Source: a virus. From it: 38,419 nucleotides of DNA. This document shows, one piece after another, positions 7,249 through 17,300 of this stretch. How positions within the stretch are numbered: position 1 is the first letter of the stretch; the number at the start of each line of letters is the position of its first letter. The notes under the pieces are model-generated. The model worked only from the letters and a program-made list of their open reading frames with translations. It searched no databases and was not told the DNA's origin. Made by a program: the position numbers and the translations under genes. The stretch covers positions 1-38,419 of IMG/VR virus record IMGVR_UViG_3300006751_000037, one strand, 5' to 3'.

Positions 7249-8532
7249 ATGGCAAGCGCATCTAAGTCATCATTATATCAACATCTTACAATTAATAAGA
7301 ATGGCAAAACTGCTGATCTTAAAGGTAAAACTGTAAGACTTGATTATTACGAGAGTCTATATTCACCTATAGTTACTGCTACATTAATTTTTATGGATGC
7401 TGGTGGGTCTGTTGATGCTGATAAGGCACAGGATAGTAACCAAAGGAAGACTAATATAAAAGATGGATTGCCAATTACTGGTTTGGAAGACGTTGAGGTG
7501 CTTATAGAACATGTATCAGGAAAGTTAAATCTTAAAAGAAGACCACTTAAAGTTAATAGTGCTCCAACTGTATCTGGAGAATCTAATAGATCATCTACTA
7601 TGCTGTATATGACTTCTGATCCAGGAATTAAGAATAGTAATAGTGCAATATATAAAAAATTCAAGGGCAGAATTAGTGACACTGTTAAAAAACTTTTACG
7701 CAGTGAACTTGGGATAAGGAAATTTAAGATAGATTCTACTAAAAATACATATACCTTTATTGGAAAGGGTCAAGGTGCATTAGATATTATAACTTCTTTG
7801 TGTAGAAAATCTATTCCAGTCAAAGGAGATCCTGGATATTTCTTTTATGAAACGCAAGAGGGGCATAATTTTAAATCAATTGATACTTTGATTAGTGAAG
7901 GGAAGAAAAATATGAAGAATAATAGTTATAGATCTACTCATACATATACGTATTCGGGTGCATTAAAAGCAGGTGATGAAAATGATTATAAGATTTTAAA
8001 ACCTCCTGTAGTATCTAAAGATCAAGATATTATTGATTCTGTACAGTCTGGAACATATGCTAGTCGTAATGTTTTTGTTGATCCAAGAACATTAAAGAAA
8101 ACAGAACAAATTTATAGATTGGGTGAATCTGGAGCATCTAATACTCTTGGTAAGAAATCAGATTTAGCAGATAAACTTAAAGATGGAACTAAAACTAATT
8201 TTGTTGTTCAGGATATTGGTGGTTTAGATGCAGATCCTTCTGTAACTGAAAATAATGATCCTAGAGAATGGCAAGCTAAGTCTAGGATGAGATATAAACT
8301 CCTTCATTCTCAGATGGTTAATATTCAAGTTCCTTGTAATTTAGAATTAGTTGCTGGTGATGTTGTTAGGTGTGAATTTGAATTTCCTGGAGATAAAAAA
8401 GAGGAAGGTGTTGTTAGTCAACAAAGTAGTGGTAATTATCTTATTCTTCATCTTTGCCATCATTTTGATACTGAGAGATCATATACTGCTTTAACTCTTG
8501 CTCGTGATACTTATGGACTACATACTAAATAA
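7249..8532 (+). CDS. gp27-like baseplate hub protein, 427 aa
   Basis: The length is close to T4 gp27 (391 aa). The sequence has the hub-like course: LDYYESLYSPIVTATLIFMD (about 28-47), EDVEVLIEHVSGKLNLK, YKKFKGRISDTVKKLLRSELG, TYTFIGKGQGALDIITSLCRKSIP and DPGYFFYETQEGHNFKSIDTLI, ending in two beta-rich stretches (VNIQVPCNLELVAGDVVRCEFEF; SGNYLILHLCHHF). The 'GYFFYET..G.nFkSid.L' stretch is characteristic of gp27-type hub (gpD/VgrG-N fold) proteins. These form the trimeric hub ring to which the gp5 spike is attached, and a gp5-type gene is indeed next. A GGAGG ribosome site precedes the ATG. Confidence 0.75.
   Translation: MASASKSSLYQHLTINKNGKTADLKGKTVRLDYYESLYSPIVTATLIFMDAGGSVDADKAQDSNQRKTNIKDGLPITGLEDVEVLIEHVSGKLNLKRRPLKVNSAPTVSGESNRSSTMLYMTSDPGIKNSNSAIYKKFKGRISDTVKKLLRSELGIRKFKIDSTKNTYTFIGKGQGALDIITSLCRKSIPVKGDPGYFFYETQEGHNFKSIDTLISEGKKNMKNNSYRSTHTYTYSGALKAGDENDYKILKPPVVSKDQDIIDSVQSGTYASRNVFVDPRTLKKTEQIYRLGESGASNTLGKKSDLADKLKDGTKTNFVVQDIGGLDADPSVTENNDPREWQAKSRMRYKLLHSQMVNIQVPCNLELVAGDVVRCEFEFPGDKKEEGVVSQQSSGNYLILHLCHHFDTERSYTALTLARDTYGLHTK
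8525..8531 (+). promoter_or_regulatory. late promoter motif CTAAATA overlapping the hub gene stop
   Basis: CTAAATA runs into the TAA stop (8530-8532) of the hub gene and lies 13 bases before the ATG of the OB-fold gene. The leader would be very short, and the AAGGGG ribosome site begins where the motif ends, so this one is weaker than the others. Confidence 0.4.
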
Positions 8533-8544
8533 GGGGATTTTATA

Positions 8545-9357
8545 ATGGCAAAGAAGAAAAAACCTGATGAATTTTTTGGAGAAGATACCAAGTTTTGGAT
8601 GGGAAGGGTTGTAAGTGTTTCTGCCCAAAAGAAACAGATTGATGGTTATGGTTGGGGATGGAGATATAAGGTTCGCATTTTTGGTTCCTATACTGATCAA
8701 GATGTTAGTGATAGTGAAGTCCATACTGCAACTGCAATGCTTGGAGTTAGTGATGGTAGTGGTGGTGGAGGAAGATCTAGATCGTTAAGAATTACTCAAG
8801 GTGATATGGTGTTTGGATTTTATATGGCACCTGATGAGGGATTTCCTGTTATAATTGGAGTCTTTCCAAGGACAAGAGAATCAGAAACTAAGACTGGTTT
8901 TACTGGGGCAGTAAAGAAAGGATTAGCACCAGTTGAAATAAGTGAGCAAGGAGGTGCTCCTATTCCAGTTTTAAACGATAATAAGAATACAAAAGGACCG
9001 ACTAATCCATCTAAGTCAACTCCTGGAGATTTACTTCAAAAACAACTGGGAATAGATCCTAAGCAAATGCCACAGTTAGGTGCTATTCCAAATCCATTAA
9101 AACCATTAGCAGACAGAGGAAAGGAACTAATTGAGTCAGGTGGATTAAAAGATATAGCTTCTAAAATTTCTAAATCAGGATCATTGGGTAGTGGTTTTCC
9201 AATTAGTGCAGATACTATAAAAACTATTGGTAAAGATCTACCAGAAGTGATAACTGAATTTGTAAATGATCCAGCGACAGGAGATGCTGTTGCTGCTTCA
9301 ATAGATAATGTAAAAAGTGAGGTAGAGTATGCTGCTGGAAAATTGGGAATCTTCTAA
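8545..9357 (+). CDS. 5: gp5-type baseplate hub spike, OB-fold part, 270 aa
   Basis: Residues about 15-115 look like the gp5/gpV N-terminal OB-fold: FWMGRVVSVSAQKKQIDGYG, WRYKVRIFGSY, then AMLGVSDGSGGGG and RITQGDMVFGFYMAPDEGFPVIIGVFPRT. In T4, gp5 joins this OB-fold to a lysozyme domain and a C-terminal beta-helix. Here no lysozyme Glu-Asp-Thr core is recognisable in the remaining 150 residues, which are Pro/Gly/Lys-rich (about 115-200) then helical (ADTIKTIGKDLPEVITEFV). A beta-helix gene lies two genes on (11249), so the spike seems encoded in pieces. The number '5' rests on the OB-fold and on position after the gp27-like gene. Confidence 0.7.
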   Translation: MAKKKKPDEFFGEDTKFWMGRVVSVSAQKKQIDGYGWGWRYKVRIFGSYTDQDVSDSEVHTATAMLGVSDGSGGGGRSRSLRITQGDMVFGFYMAPDEGFPVIIGVFPRTRESETKTGFTGAVKKGLAPVEISEQGGAPIPVLNDNKNTKGPTNPSKSTPGDLLQKQLGIDPKQMPQLGAIPNPLKPLADRGKELIESGGLKDIASKISKSGSLGSGFPISADTIKTIGKDLPEVITEFVNDPATGDAVAASIDNVKSEVEYAAGKLGIF

Positions 9358-9361
9358 ACAT

Positions 9362-9369
9362 AATAAATA
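9362..9369 (+). promoter_or_regulatory. late promoter motif AATAAATA
   Basis: AATAAATA lies in the 34-base gap after the OB-fold gene, 22 bases before the next ATG (9392). It matches the NATAAATA late -10 element exactly and is one of the few promoter candidates in a true intergenic space here. Confidence 0.65.
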
Positions 9370-9391
9370 ACCTTATATATACTGACCATAA

Positions 9392-11245
9392 ATGACGACA
9401 GCAGCACCTCCTACTCTGAATTCTAAACAGGCAAAGTATTTTACGCAGCTTATAAAAGATAATCCAACAGATAAGTATTCGCAGAATATTATTAATACTG
9501 TTAAGAAGAGTTATCCTGCTTTGAATGATATATTACCTGAGAAACCTACTGGTGCTCAGGCATATTTGGAATACACTAACAGGATGAAAGAATATAAGAA
9601 TTTTGAAGCAGATAAAGTTACTCCTGCTTCTATTACTTCTGGAAATATAATTATTCTTGCTGATGCTCAACAGAATACCTTTATGGAGACCATTGAGTCT
9701 GATCTAGGTAATTTTATGGATAACATTACCAAAGCTGGAAATTTTGGTTTGAATATGTCAAGTGAAATTAATTCATTAACTAATAAAGTAAGTGGATCTG
9801 CAAAACAATTTATTGGACAAATTGGTAATTCATTAGCAGATAAATCAGTAGGATGGATTAAGGGCGGTATAAGCAAGTTAGAACTCTTTAGAAAGATTAC
9901 TAATCCAGTCCCTGCAGTTGCATTGGCGTTGACCATAATGGATCAGACAGCATTAATTAGTCCTGTTAAGAAACTTTTTGGTGCATTTGATTGTTTGACA
10001 TCAAAAATAAGTGATGCTTTAACAAATACTGTTAAGGATCTGCTTACTGGTATGGTTAAGAATGTTATTAACACTGCTGTTTGTGCTGTACAGCAATTTG
10101 TAGGTGCTTTAACAAGTAAGATCGCAGATATGATGAATGGATTTCTTGGTGGGTTTTTTGGTCCAGTTGAAAAAGTTTTCAGTTTAATTGGACATGCGAT
10201 GGATATTAAGGGTGCAATATTCGGTGGTATGAATATGATTAATAAGGTCGGTAACTTATTCAGATGTGCTAAACCAGCTAAGATGGTTGCTAGTCATAAA
10301 CATACAATAGATGTTGGTTCTGGTAAAAATTCTACTGACACAGAAACCCAGGCTAAGATGGATAAGACAATTGCTGCTGCTGGTAATGCTAATGCTTCTA
10401 AAGCAGCAAAGAAAGAAGGACTTGTATCAGGAATCACTGGCGGTTTAAGTAAATTTGAAGAACAGTATGGTGAATGGGGTATTTTTGGATCTAAAGTTAA
10501 AGATGCTGGTAATCAAGGTATAGGAAATTGTAATACTAGTAATCCATTTGCATGTGGTTCACCAAAAGTAGAATTTTTTGGTGGTGGAGGAGGAATTGGT
10601 GCTGCTGGTGATATAATACTTGGTAATTTTATTAACCATTTAGATAAAGAAGATATCTATGGGGATATTAAAAAAACTGGTAGTATAGTTGGTGTTAATA
10701 TAACGTCACCTGGTGAAGGTTATACTGAAGAACCGATGATAGCATTTACTGATAGTTGTAAACAGGGATATGGTGCATATGGTAGAGCAAAAATAGATTC
10801 TAATATTAATTCTCCTACTTATGGACAAGTGATTGATGTCATAGTTGATACTGAAGGAGAATATTATCCAACGGATAATTATCAAATAGTTGATAATATT
10901 CCTGATGATGAAGGAAATATTATTACTAATGTATTAGATGGTGAAAATAGTGAAGTTTATATTGATAATGTTATTATTGAGAACCCAGGAGTTGGATATA
11001 ATGAAGATGATGTTATTGAAGATTATGATGATCTTAAGCTAACTATTGATGATGGTAGAATTGTAGGAGTTGAAGTTATAGAACAATTGGGTTATAATAG
11101 TCTTCCAGAACTTAATATAGTATCAGAAACTGGAGGATTAGCAGTTCTTCATCCAATAATGAAAATTCGGAGAAGAACAAGACCTCAACTAGAAGTTATG
11201 GATCAGATCCAATGTATTGGTAATTTTCCTAGAGGTGAGGATTAA
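9392..11245 (+). CDS. virion structural protein (hub/spike-associated), 617 aa
   Basis: I do not recognise a T4 counterpart. Residues 1-85 are polar. Residues about 110-300 are Ala/Gly/hydrophobic and probably helical (SVGWIKGGISKLELF; VPAVALALTIMDQTALI; MADMMNGFLGG-like segments), the kind of sequence found in hub proteins. Residues about 430-605 contain a degenerate repeat built around a 'v.i..pGeGY..eP.i.f' unit: NITSPGEGYTEEPMIAF, VIVDTEGEYYPTDNY, VIIENPGVGYNEDDV and VIEQLGYNSLPELNI. Such GxGY units recur in marine phage tail fibres. The end is IQCIGNFPRGED. Its place between the OB-fold and beta-helix spike genes suggests it belongs to the hub/spike complex. Confidence 0.6.
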   Translation: MTTAAPPTLNSKQAKYFTQLIKDNPTDKYSQNIINTVKKSYPALNDILPEKPTGAQAYLEYTNRMKEYKNFEADKVTPASITSGNIIILADAQQNTFMETIESDLGNFMDNITKAGNFGLNMSSEINSLTNKVSGSAKQFIGQIGNSLADKSVGWIKGGISKLELFRKITNPVPAVALALTIMDQTALISPVKKLFGAFDCLTSKISDALTNTVKDLLTGMVKNVINTAVCAVQQFVGALTSKIADMMNGFLGGFFGPVEKVFSLIGHAMDIKGAIFGGMNMINKVGNLFRCAKPAKMVASHKHTIDVGSGKNSTDTETQAKMDKTIAAAGNANASKAAKKEGLVSGITGGLSKFEEQYGEWGIFGSKVKDAGNQGIGNCNTSNPFACGSPKVEFFGGGGGIGAAGDIILGNFINHLDKEDIYGDIKKTGSIVGVNITSPGEGYTEEPMIAFTDSCKQGYGAYGRAKIDSNINSPTYGQVIDVIVDTEGEYYPTDNYQIVDNIPDDEGNIITNVLDGENSEVYIDNVIIENPGVGYNEDDVIEDYDDLKLTIDDGRIVGVEVIEQLGYNSLPELNIVSETGGLAVLHPIMKIRRRTRPQLEVMDQIQCIGNFPRGED

Positions 11246-11248
11246 ATT

Positions 11249-11809
11249 ATGGCAGATGAGCAAAGGCAATATGATGTATTTGGAGAAAAGTTTTTAATAG
11301 AGACTAATACAGATCGATATAGTAAACCAGGTAAAGCTGCTTATTTTATGCAATCGCAGACAACAGATGGTATAAAATATAACCAATCTTTGCATGAAGG
11401 GAGTGGATTATCTCGTATTCATGCAGGTAAATCATTGCAAATAGATGTTGGTGGTGCTAATAGTGATGATGCTAATTCATTAATTATGATTGCTCATAAA
11501 GGTAATGCTTCTATTAATGCTGATGGTGGCAAACTTTTACTTAAAGCAAATGAGATTGTATTGGAAGCTAAAACTTTATTATCTCTTGGAGGTGCTACTG
11601 TCCAAGTTGGTTTTCCTCAAGGGGGAAGAACAGATCGTGTAGATATAACAGGACAAGCTGTAGAAGTAGCAACAAGAGGTGGAAATATTGGTGATCTTCT
11701 TAAAGTATCTAATAATATTATGGCTATGTCTGGAACACATGTTGTTTCAAAAATGATTGCAGGTGCTGCTAAAAGTGTAGGAAAGAGCTATTTGGGAGGA
11801 TTTGGGTAA
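11249..11809 (+). CDS. baseplate central spike beta-helix protein (gp5 C-terminal type), 186 aa
   Basis: The centre of this protein (residues about 65-140) has alternating short hydrophobic strands like the trimeric beta-helix of gp5/VgrG spikes: LIMIAHKGNASINADGGKLLLKA, NEIVLEAKTLLSLGGATVQVG and RVDITGQAVEVATRGG. The N-terminus (YDVFGEKFLIETNTDRYSKPG) and a short Gly/Ala C-terminus flank it. The likely role is the membrane-puncturing tip needle, carried in T4 by the gp5 C-terminal domain. It starts 3 bases after the previous gene with ATG 11249. A separate gene for the needle is a departure from the T4 layout. Confidence 0.6.
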   Translation: MADEQRQYDVFGEKFLIETNTDRYSKPGKAAYFMQSQTTDGIKYNQSLHEGSGLSRIHAGKSLQIDVGGANSDDANSLIMIAHKGNASINADGGKLLLKANEIVLEAKTLLSLGGATVQVGFPQGGRTDRVDITGQAVEVATRGGNIGDLLKVSNNIMAMSGTHVVSKMIAGAAKSVGKSYLGGFG

Positions 11810-11810
11810 T

Positions 11811-14348
11811 ATGTCAGCACAACTTCCTGATAATAGTAATACTGTTACTGGACAGTCCGTATTTGAAGATGTTTTCATTTATGGTAAATTAGAATATGAT
11901 TTTTCTGAGACCAGTGTATCCTTTAAGGATTTAAATGTTCCTGGTTGGATTTCTGTTGGATCAACCGCAACTTTTTCATCAGATGTAACGATTTCCTCTG
12001 ATTTAACAGTTAGAAATTTAACTGCATCAGGAAGTATAACAGCAGATAGTTATGAGAATTTTGTTTTTGCAGATTTACCTGTCGGAACTGCTGAAGAAAC
12101 TACATTTGGACCTAATAAGGTATTAACAGTTAAACATGATTCAAGTGGATATGAATTAGTTGATCCATCAATATTGACTGTCGTACAATTAAGAAGTACT
12201 GGTGTTATTGGAGATGATATAATTTATGAAGGAACTGGGTCAATAGTAGATAGTAAATTAGTAATTAGTGGTATATCGACTGGTAAGTTTTTGCAAAATG
12301 ATAAAGTAAAAGTATTTGGTGCTACGGTCACTAGCGATTCCACTGCTATTGCTGCTCCTGGTTCTAGTGCAAATAGTTCAGCAACAATTCCTGCTACTGG
12401 TGGTGCTACTACTAAAACTTATTATTATTGGGTTGCGGAATATAATTTAAGGAGTGGAATAGTTGGCCCAGCAGCACAAGCTTTACCTGCTGCAGGTATT
12501 AGTGGAACTACTCTTGATAATATGAATGCTGATTCTCATTCTTCATTAACACTTTCTAGGAGTAGTGTGAATAATGGACTATTAATATATCGTCAAGAAT
12601 TTACAGGAACTGGTAATGCAAGTAATGCAAATATTAATAATGCTAAGTTAATTGGTATATTGGGGAGAAAAGAATTAGGCAATTCTGCAACTTCTGCTAT
12701 TAACTGGAAGGATTATGGAAATTATGATCAGACTGCATGGGCAGGTAAAGGTGTAGATAATGAATTTATAGGAGCTGGAGCAACTACAAATCAAATTCAT
12801 TTTCCTGTCATTGCATCTACCTCATCACATAGGGGATGGGATATAGATGGAGTAGTTTCAATTGCTAATAGTAGTATTACTCTTAGTGGAAATTATAATT
12901 TAAATTCTGGTAATGCAGTAAAGGTAGTTCATGATAATACATATGCACTAAAAGAAGCAATTGATACTACAGTTGCTAATGGTGGAAATACACTTACTTT
13001 ATATGGAGGAACTTTTCTAACAAATAAATTAACTATTCCTACTAATTTTACTATTACTGGTAATGGTAAAAATACTATAATTAAAAAACAATATTTTGGT
13101 AATGATATTGATGATGGTGAAGGAAATTCATTAATGCTCAATGGTAATCTTGTTGGAATTGGAGTAACTAATGCAAAGGATATAACTATTCAAAATATAA
13201 CATTTGATGGTAATAATGTAAATAATATTAATTTTTCATCAGAAAGTGAGAATTATCTATTATTTCTTGAAGGGATAGAATCAGGTTTAATTAAAGATAT
13301 TGAGATTAGAAATAGTTCAGCTTCTGGATTATATCTCAATATGTCTAAACGTGTATCTGTTGAGAATTGTACTTTTGTAGATGGTTGTCTTTCTGATAGA
13401 GATTATTTTAGACCATTAAGTGCTCAAGGTTCTGAAGTATTCAGACTTAATGGGTGTCTTATTGAAAATTATCCTGGTTCTGTTGATGTTTCCTCTTCAA
13501 CAGTTGTTGCTGCTACTGGAAATATCATTAGAAATTGTGGTACAGGTCTTGAAGCATATGCTACTGGTAAGATTACGACTATTAATAATATTATGCTTGG
13601 CCCTGCTGATGAATGGTTACCTTCACCAGACATCTATGATAGTGATTGGGATGGTGTTAATATTACAGTTACTAAAGGATCCACTTTTGAAGGTCCAGTT
13701 CTTCAGTTCTTAGAGGATGGAGAAGCAAAGGATTTAAGAGCAACTCAACTTGATAGACTTATAGGTGGAATAGGTACTATGGTGGGATTGGGTGGAACCA
13801 ATGCCAATACAGTAAGTCTTGGTGCTACATTCTTACCTTTAAATCTCTTAACTCCAGAAACTGGAACATATGGAAAACAAAATGGTTATATCCAAGTAGG
13901 TTTAACTCCAACTCAGACTAATACTCTTGGGATTGGTTCTGTTTTGGGTTATAATATTAAAGCAATTGAATATCAGAGTGTTCCTACAGGTCTTTCAACT
14001 TATGTTGGAGTATCGACTGGAGTATGGGGTGGAGGTGGAGGTGCTACAATTGGATCTGGGTGTACTAATTATTTGATTACTCTTAAAGATTCGAATGATT
14101 TTAATTCATTTGCTGAAGGTGATATTATAAAATTGGTAGGACATGAAGCAACTCCCGATTTAGGTTCTCAAGAAATGACAGTTGGGAAGAAGACTGATGG
14201 AGTTCTTAAAAAGTTAGAGATGAGGTTTAATCCAAATCCAGGATCTACTGCTATAAACTCTAGTGGTGGAGCTAACGGTGAAGAAACTGGATACATATAC
14301 AAGAGGAAAGTATTTACTATCGCATACGGACGAGTCGGAGTCAACTAA
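11811..14348 (+). CDS. tail protein with pectin-lyase-like right-handed beta-helix, 845 aa
   Basis: I start it at ATG 11811, which has GGAGGA 10 bases upstream and overlaps no unusual codon; a TTG at 11802 would add three residues. Residues 20-75 are fibre-like (GWISVGSTATFSSDVTISSD). Residues about 380-630 have the pectin-lyase/pectate-lyase coil pattern: NTLTLYGGTFLTNKLTIPTN, FTITGNGKNTIIKK, DITIQNITFDGNN, LIKDIEIRNSSASGLYL, RVSVENCTFVDGC and FRLNGCLIENYPG. Such helices in phage tails are either polysaccharide-binding/cleaving spikes or structural stems; no clear catalytic Asp/Glu set can be named. The end (YKRKVFTIAYGRVGVN) touches the next gene, whose ATG follows the stop immediately. Confidence 0.7.
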   Translation: MSAQLPDNSNTVTGQSVFEDVFIYGKLEYDFSETSVSFKDLNVPGWISVGSTATFSSDVTISSDLTVRNLTASGSITADSYENFVFADLPVGTAEETTFGPNKVLTVKHDSSGYELVDPSILTVVQLRSTGVIGDDIIYEGTGSIVDSKLVISGISTGKFLQNDKVKVFGATVTSDSTAIAAPGSSANSSATIPATGGATTKTYYYWVAEYNLRSGIVGPAAQALPAAGISGTTLDNMNADSHSSLTLSRSSVNNGLLIYRQEFTGTGNASNANINNAKLIGILGRKELGNSATSAINWKDYGNYDQTAWAGKGVDNEFIGAGATTNQIHFPVIASTSSHRGWDIDGVVSIANSSITLSGNYNLNSGNAVKVVHDNTYALKEAIDTTVANGGNTLTLYGGTFLTNKLTIPTNFTITGNGKNTIIKKQYFGNDIDDGEGNSLMLNGNLVGIGVTNAKDITIQNITFDGNNVNNINFSSESENYLLFLEGIESGLIKDIEIRNSSASGLYLNMSKRVSVENCTFVDGCLSDRDYFRPLSAQGSEVFRLNGCLIENYPGSVDVSSSTVVAATGNIIRNCGTGLEAYATGKITTINNIMLGPADEWLPSPDIYDSDWDGVNITVTKGSTFEGPVLQFLEDGEAKDLRATQLDRLIGGIGTMVGLGGTNANTVSLGATFLPLNLLTPETGTYGKQNGYIQVGLTPTQTNTLGIGSVLGYNIKAIEYQSVPTGLSTYVGVSTGVWGGGGGATIGSGCTNYLITLKDSNDFNSFAEGDIIKLVGHEATPDLGSQEMTVGKKTDGVLKKLEMRFNPNPGSTAINSSGGANGEETGYIYKRKVFTIAYGRVGVN

Positions 14349-17300
14349 ATGCCTGATAACACAAATGTTAATAATAATGCGGCAGTTACCGTTGTAGGTA
14401 GAACTGCACCCGTTCCGCCTGGTCAACAAGTATCTGCTAAATCAATACCTGTTGTTGTTGCTAGTGACCAATCAACGATTCCTGTTGCTGAACAAAATAA
14501 GGTACAGTCAGAAGTTGCATTATCATTACTTGGTATTCCTAGATCAGAAGTTGCACTTGGTATTTTTGCAGATGTTAATACTTATGATGTAAACCCTACA
14601 GAATGGGCAGCAACACCAGAACAGTTTAAAACAGTTGCTAATGATGGTGCATATGCTGGTGTTGCTGCAACTATGGGTCATGGGTTAACGCACGTTCCAG
14701 CAGAGTCTGGAGCACTCTTAGAGGCACCTGCTGATGATAGTGCGTTATTAACTTCAAAAAGGTTTTTTAGATATCAACCAGGTCGTGTTTCTGCTGCTAC
14801 TTTTGGTGTTAAGACAACAACTATTGATAGTGCTGGAAAGGCATCAGATGGAATTGGTAATCCAGCAATTCGTAAATATGGTATTTTCGATAAGTATGAT
14901 GGGTATTATTGGGAAACAAGAAATAATGGTAAAGGAGATAATTTTTGCGTAGTTAGAAGAACACAATCTATTCCACAATTTAATCCATTAGGTTTCCCTA
15001 ACGTACAAACAGAAGATTATGGTGTTACTAATCCACCAGATCCTTTAGCACCTAGAGCTTCTGAATCAGACCCTACTGATGTTCCTACCAATCCAGTAGC
15101 AATTCCTGCAGGATATAAAAATAGAGAGTTTGGCGATTTGGTTATTCTTAGGGATAACTTAATAATGACCCATGCTGGTTGCTATGATCCAACAGTATTA
15201 CAACCAGAAAGTAAGGAAGATATTAGTGCAGTAACTACTACAACAGGCAATTCAATTCTTACCTTACCTAATGTAGCAAAACAAATTACAGACGCATCAT
15301 ATAATATTGATACTGGATTAATGACCATCACTACAGATGGTGCTCATGATTTTAATAAAGGTAAGTTTCTTACATTAACTGGCATAACAATGTCATGTAC
15401 TGTTACTGGGTCTGTTGTTAATAAGACATATCCTAATAGAGCAGATGAAAGATTTAATGGATTTAATGTAGTAAAAGTTAACTCAACTACTCAATTTGTT
15501 ATTAATTGTGGTATTTCTACTGTTCCTACAACATATGTTTCTGGTGGATGGGCAGTTGGATTATCTACTGCTCAGTATGTTAGATATACTAAAGGATTAA
15601 ATGCGGATCCAATATCAGGTTTATCAGATACTAAGATTTATAAACTTCATAATGTCACAGTTAATACTTCAACTGGAGTAACTACTGCTAGATTAATAAA
15701 CATAAGTTCTTCAGGGGAACAAGCAGTTACTGGTTTAACTGCTGGAACAGAATATACTAATCATAGTTTAATTACACCAGTCCCTTTTGTTCAACCATTG
15801 ACAAACAATATGGCAACTATTGTTGGTCGTGGAACTACAGTAAATTCTCAGCATACGAGATATACTTCAATAGAAACTAATGATGCAAATGCTGATTCTG
15901 CTGGAACAGGTATGTTCCCATATGTATATGAAAGTTCTACGGGTAGTAAGGAAGGTTATATTGATACTAGGGCATCAACATCATCAGAGTTATCCACACT
16001 TCAACAAGAAATTAATAATGTAAATGATGCATATCATAATTGGGTAAATCAGAATGTTGATATAGATTATTGGAATGTTTATGAATATCGTATTCCAAGA
16101 TCAAGGTTTAGTGGTGATAGATTAGATTATCTAACGGATACATTATTGTATAGTGATTCAGTAGCAACAAATAAACCTGGTGCTAAAGTTTTAGATTCTG
16201 CAACTAGTGCAGTATTAACTGATAGTAGTATTTGGGATCTTGCATTTGATAAGGTTACCATGTATAAGATTGAGTTCTCATGGTATGGTGCTGTTGGTGC
16301 TTTATTCCTTGCATATGTTCCTGTAAGTAATGGTGAAGCAAGATGGGTTCGAGTTCATCATTTAAGATGTTCTAATCAACTTAAGATGGCTTCTCTTGGT
16401 AATGCCACATTACCAATCACTTATATGATATATGGTGGTGGTGGAGCAAATTCTTTAGGGTATGCTAATAATCTCAGATTAGTTTCTCAATATGGTTCTG
16501 GTGCTGAATATATTATTAAGTATGGTGCTTCATATTACATTGATGGTGGAGATAGGGGAACTGTAAAATTATTCAGTCATGCTAATGATACTTCTAGTGA
16601 AGTATTTGGTAGTAAGAGAACTTTTGTTGTTGGAACAGGTGCTACTCATGTGGGACTAACAACTGCCATTGATGCAAATGAACCTTACATATATGCTGGA
16701 TCTAATTCTGGATTGTCAACTTCATATTATGTTGGTGCAAAGGTAGTTACTGGTCAAGTATTAGACCAGAATATTGAAATAACACACGTTGGTATTGCTA
16801 GTGATAGACTTTATTTAAATGCTCCTCTTAGTTCTGCTTTATCTGGTGGGCAGGTAATTACAATTATACCTCAACGTCCAGTATCTTTAGTGGGATTAAA
16901 ATGTAGAGATTTTATAGCAAGTAGCACTGGGCAATTGGTCAGAAATAGAACACAGGTTTATCCTACAAGATTATCAACTGGATCTACTAGTGGTGTTGCT
17001 AAATTGGATTTAATTAAATCTCCAGTATTTCAAACTGATGCAGCAGTAACTAATAGTAATGGTCCAATGTTACGTTCAAAAGTAAGTATTGGTAAGAGAG
17101 GAAAACCAACAAGGGTAGATGTTCCATTAACAACTTATGGTGGAGCACATACTTATGTTGGTGGTAATGTTAATGATATAGTTACTACTGATAATGGATC
17201 AACAACTTTTGATGTTCTTGCTACAGGAACAGCATATGATTCTACTACTGGATTATTGACGATAGGGATTAATGGTGGCACTAGTGCTTTTACAGTCGAT

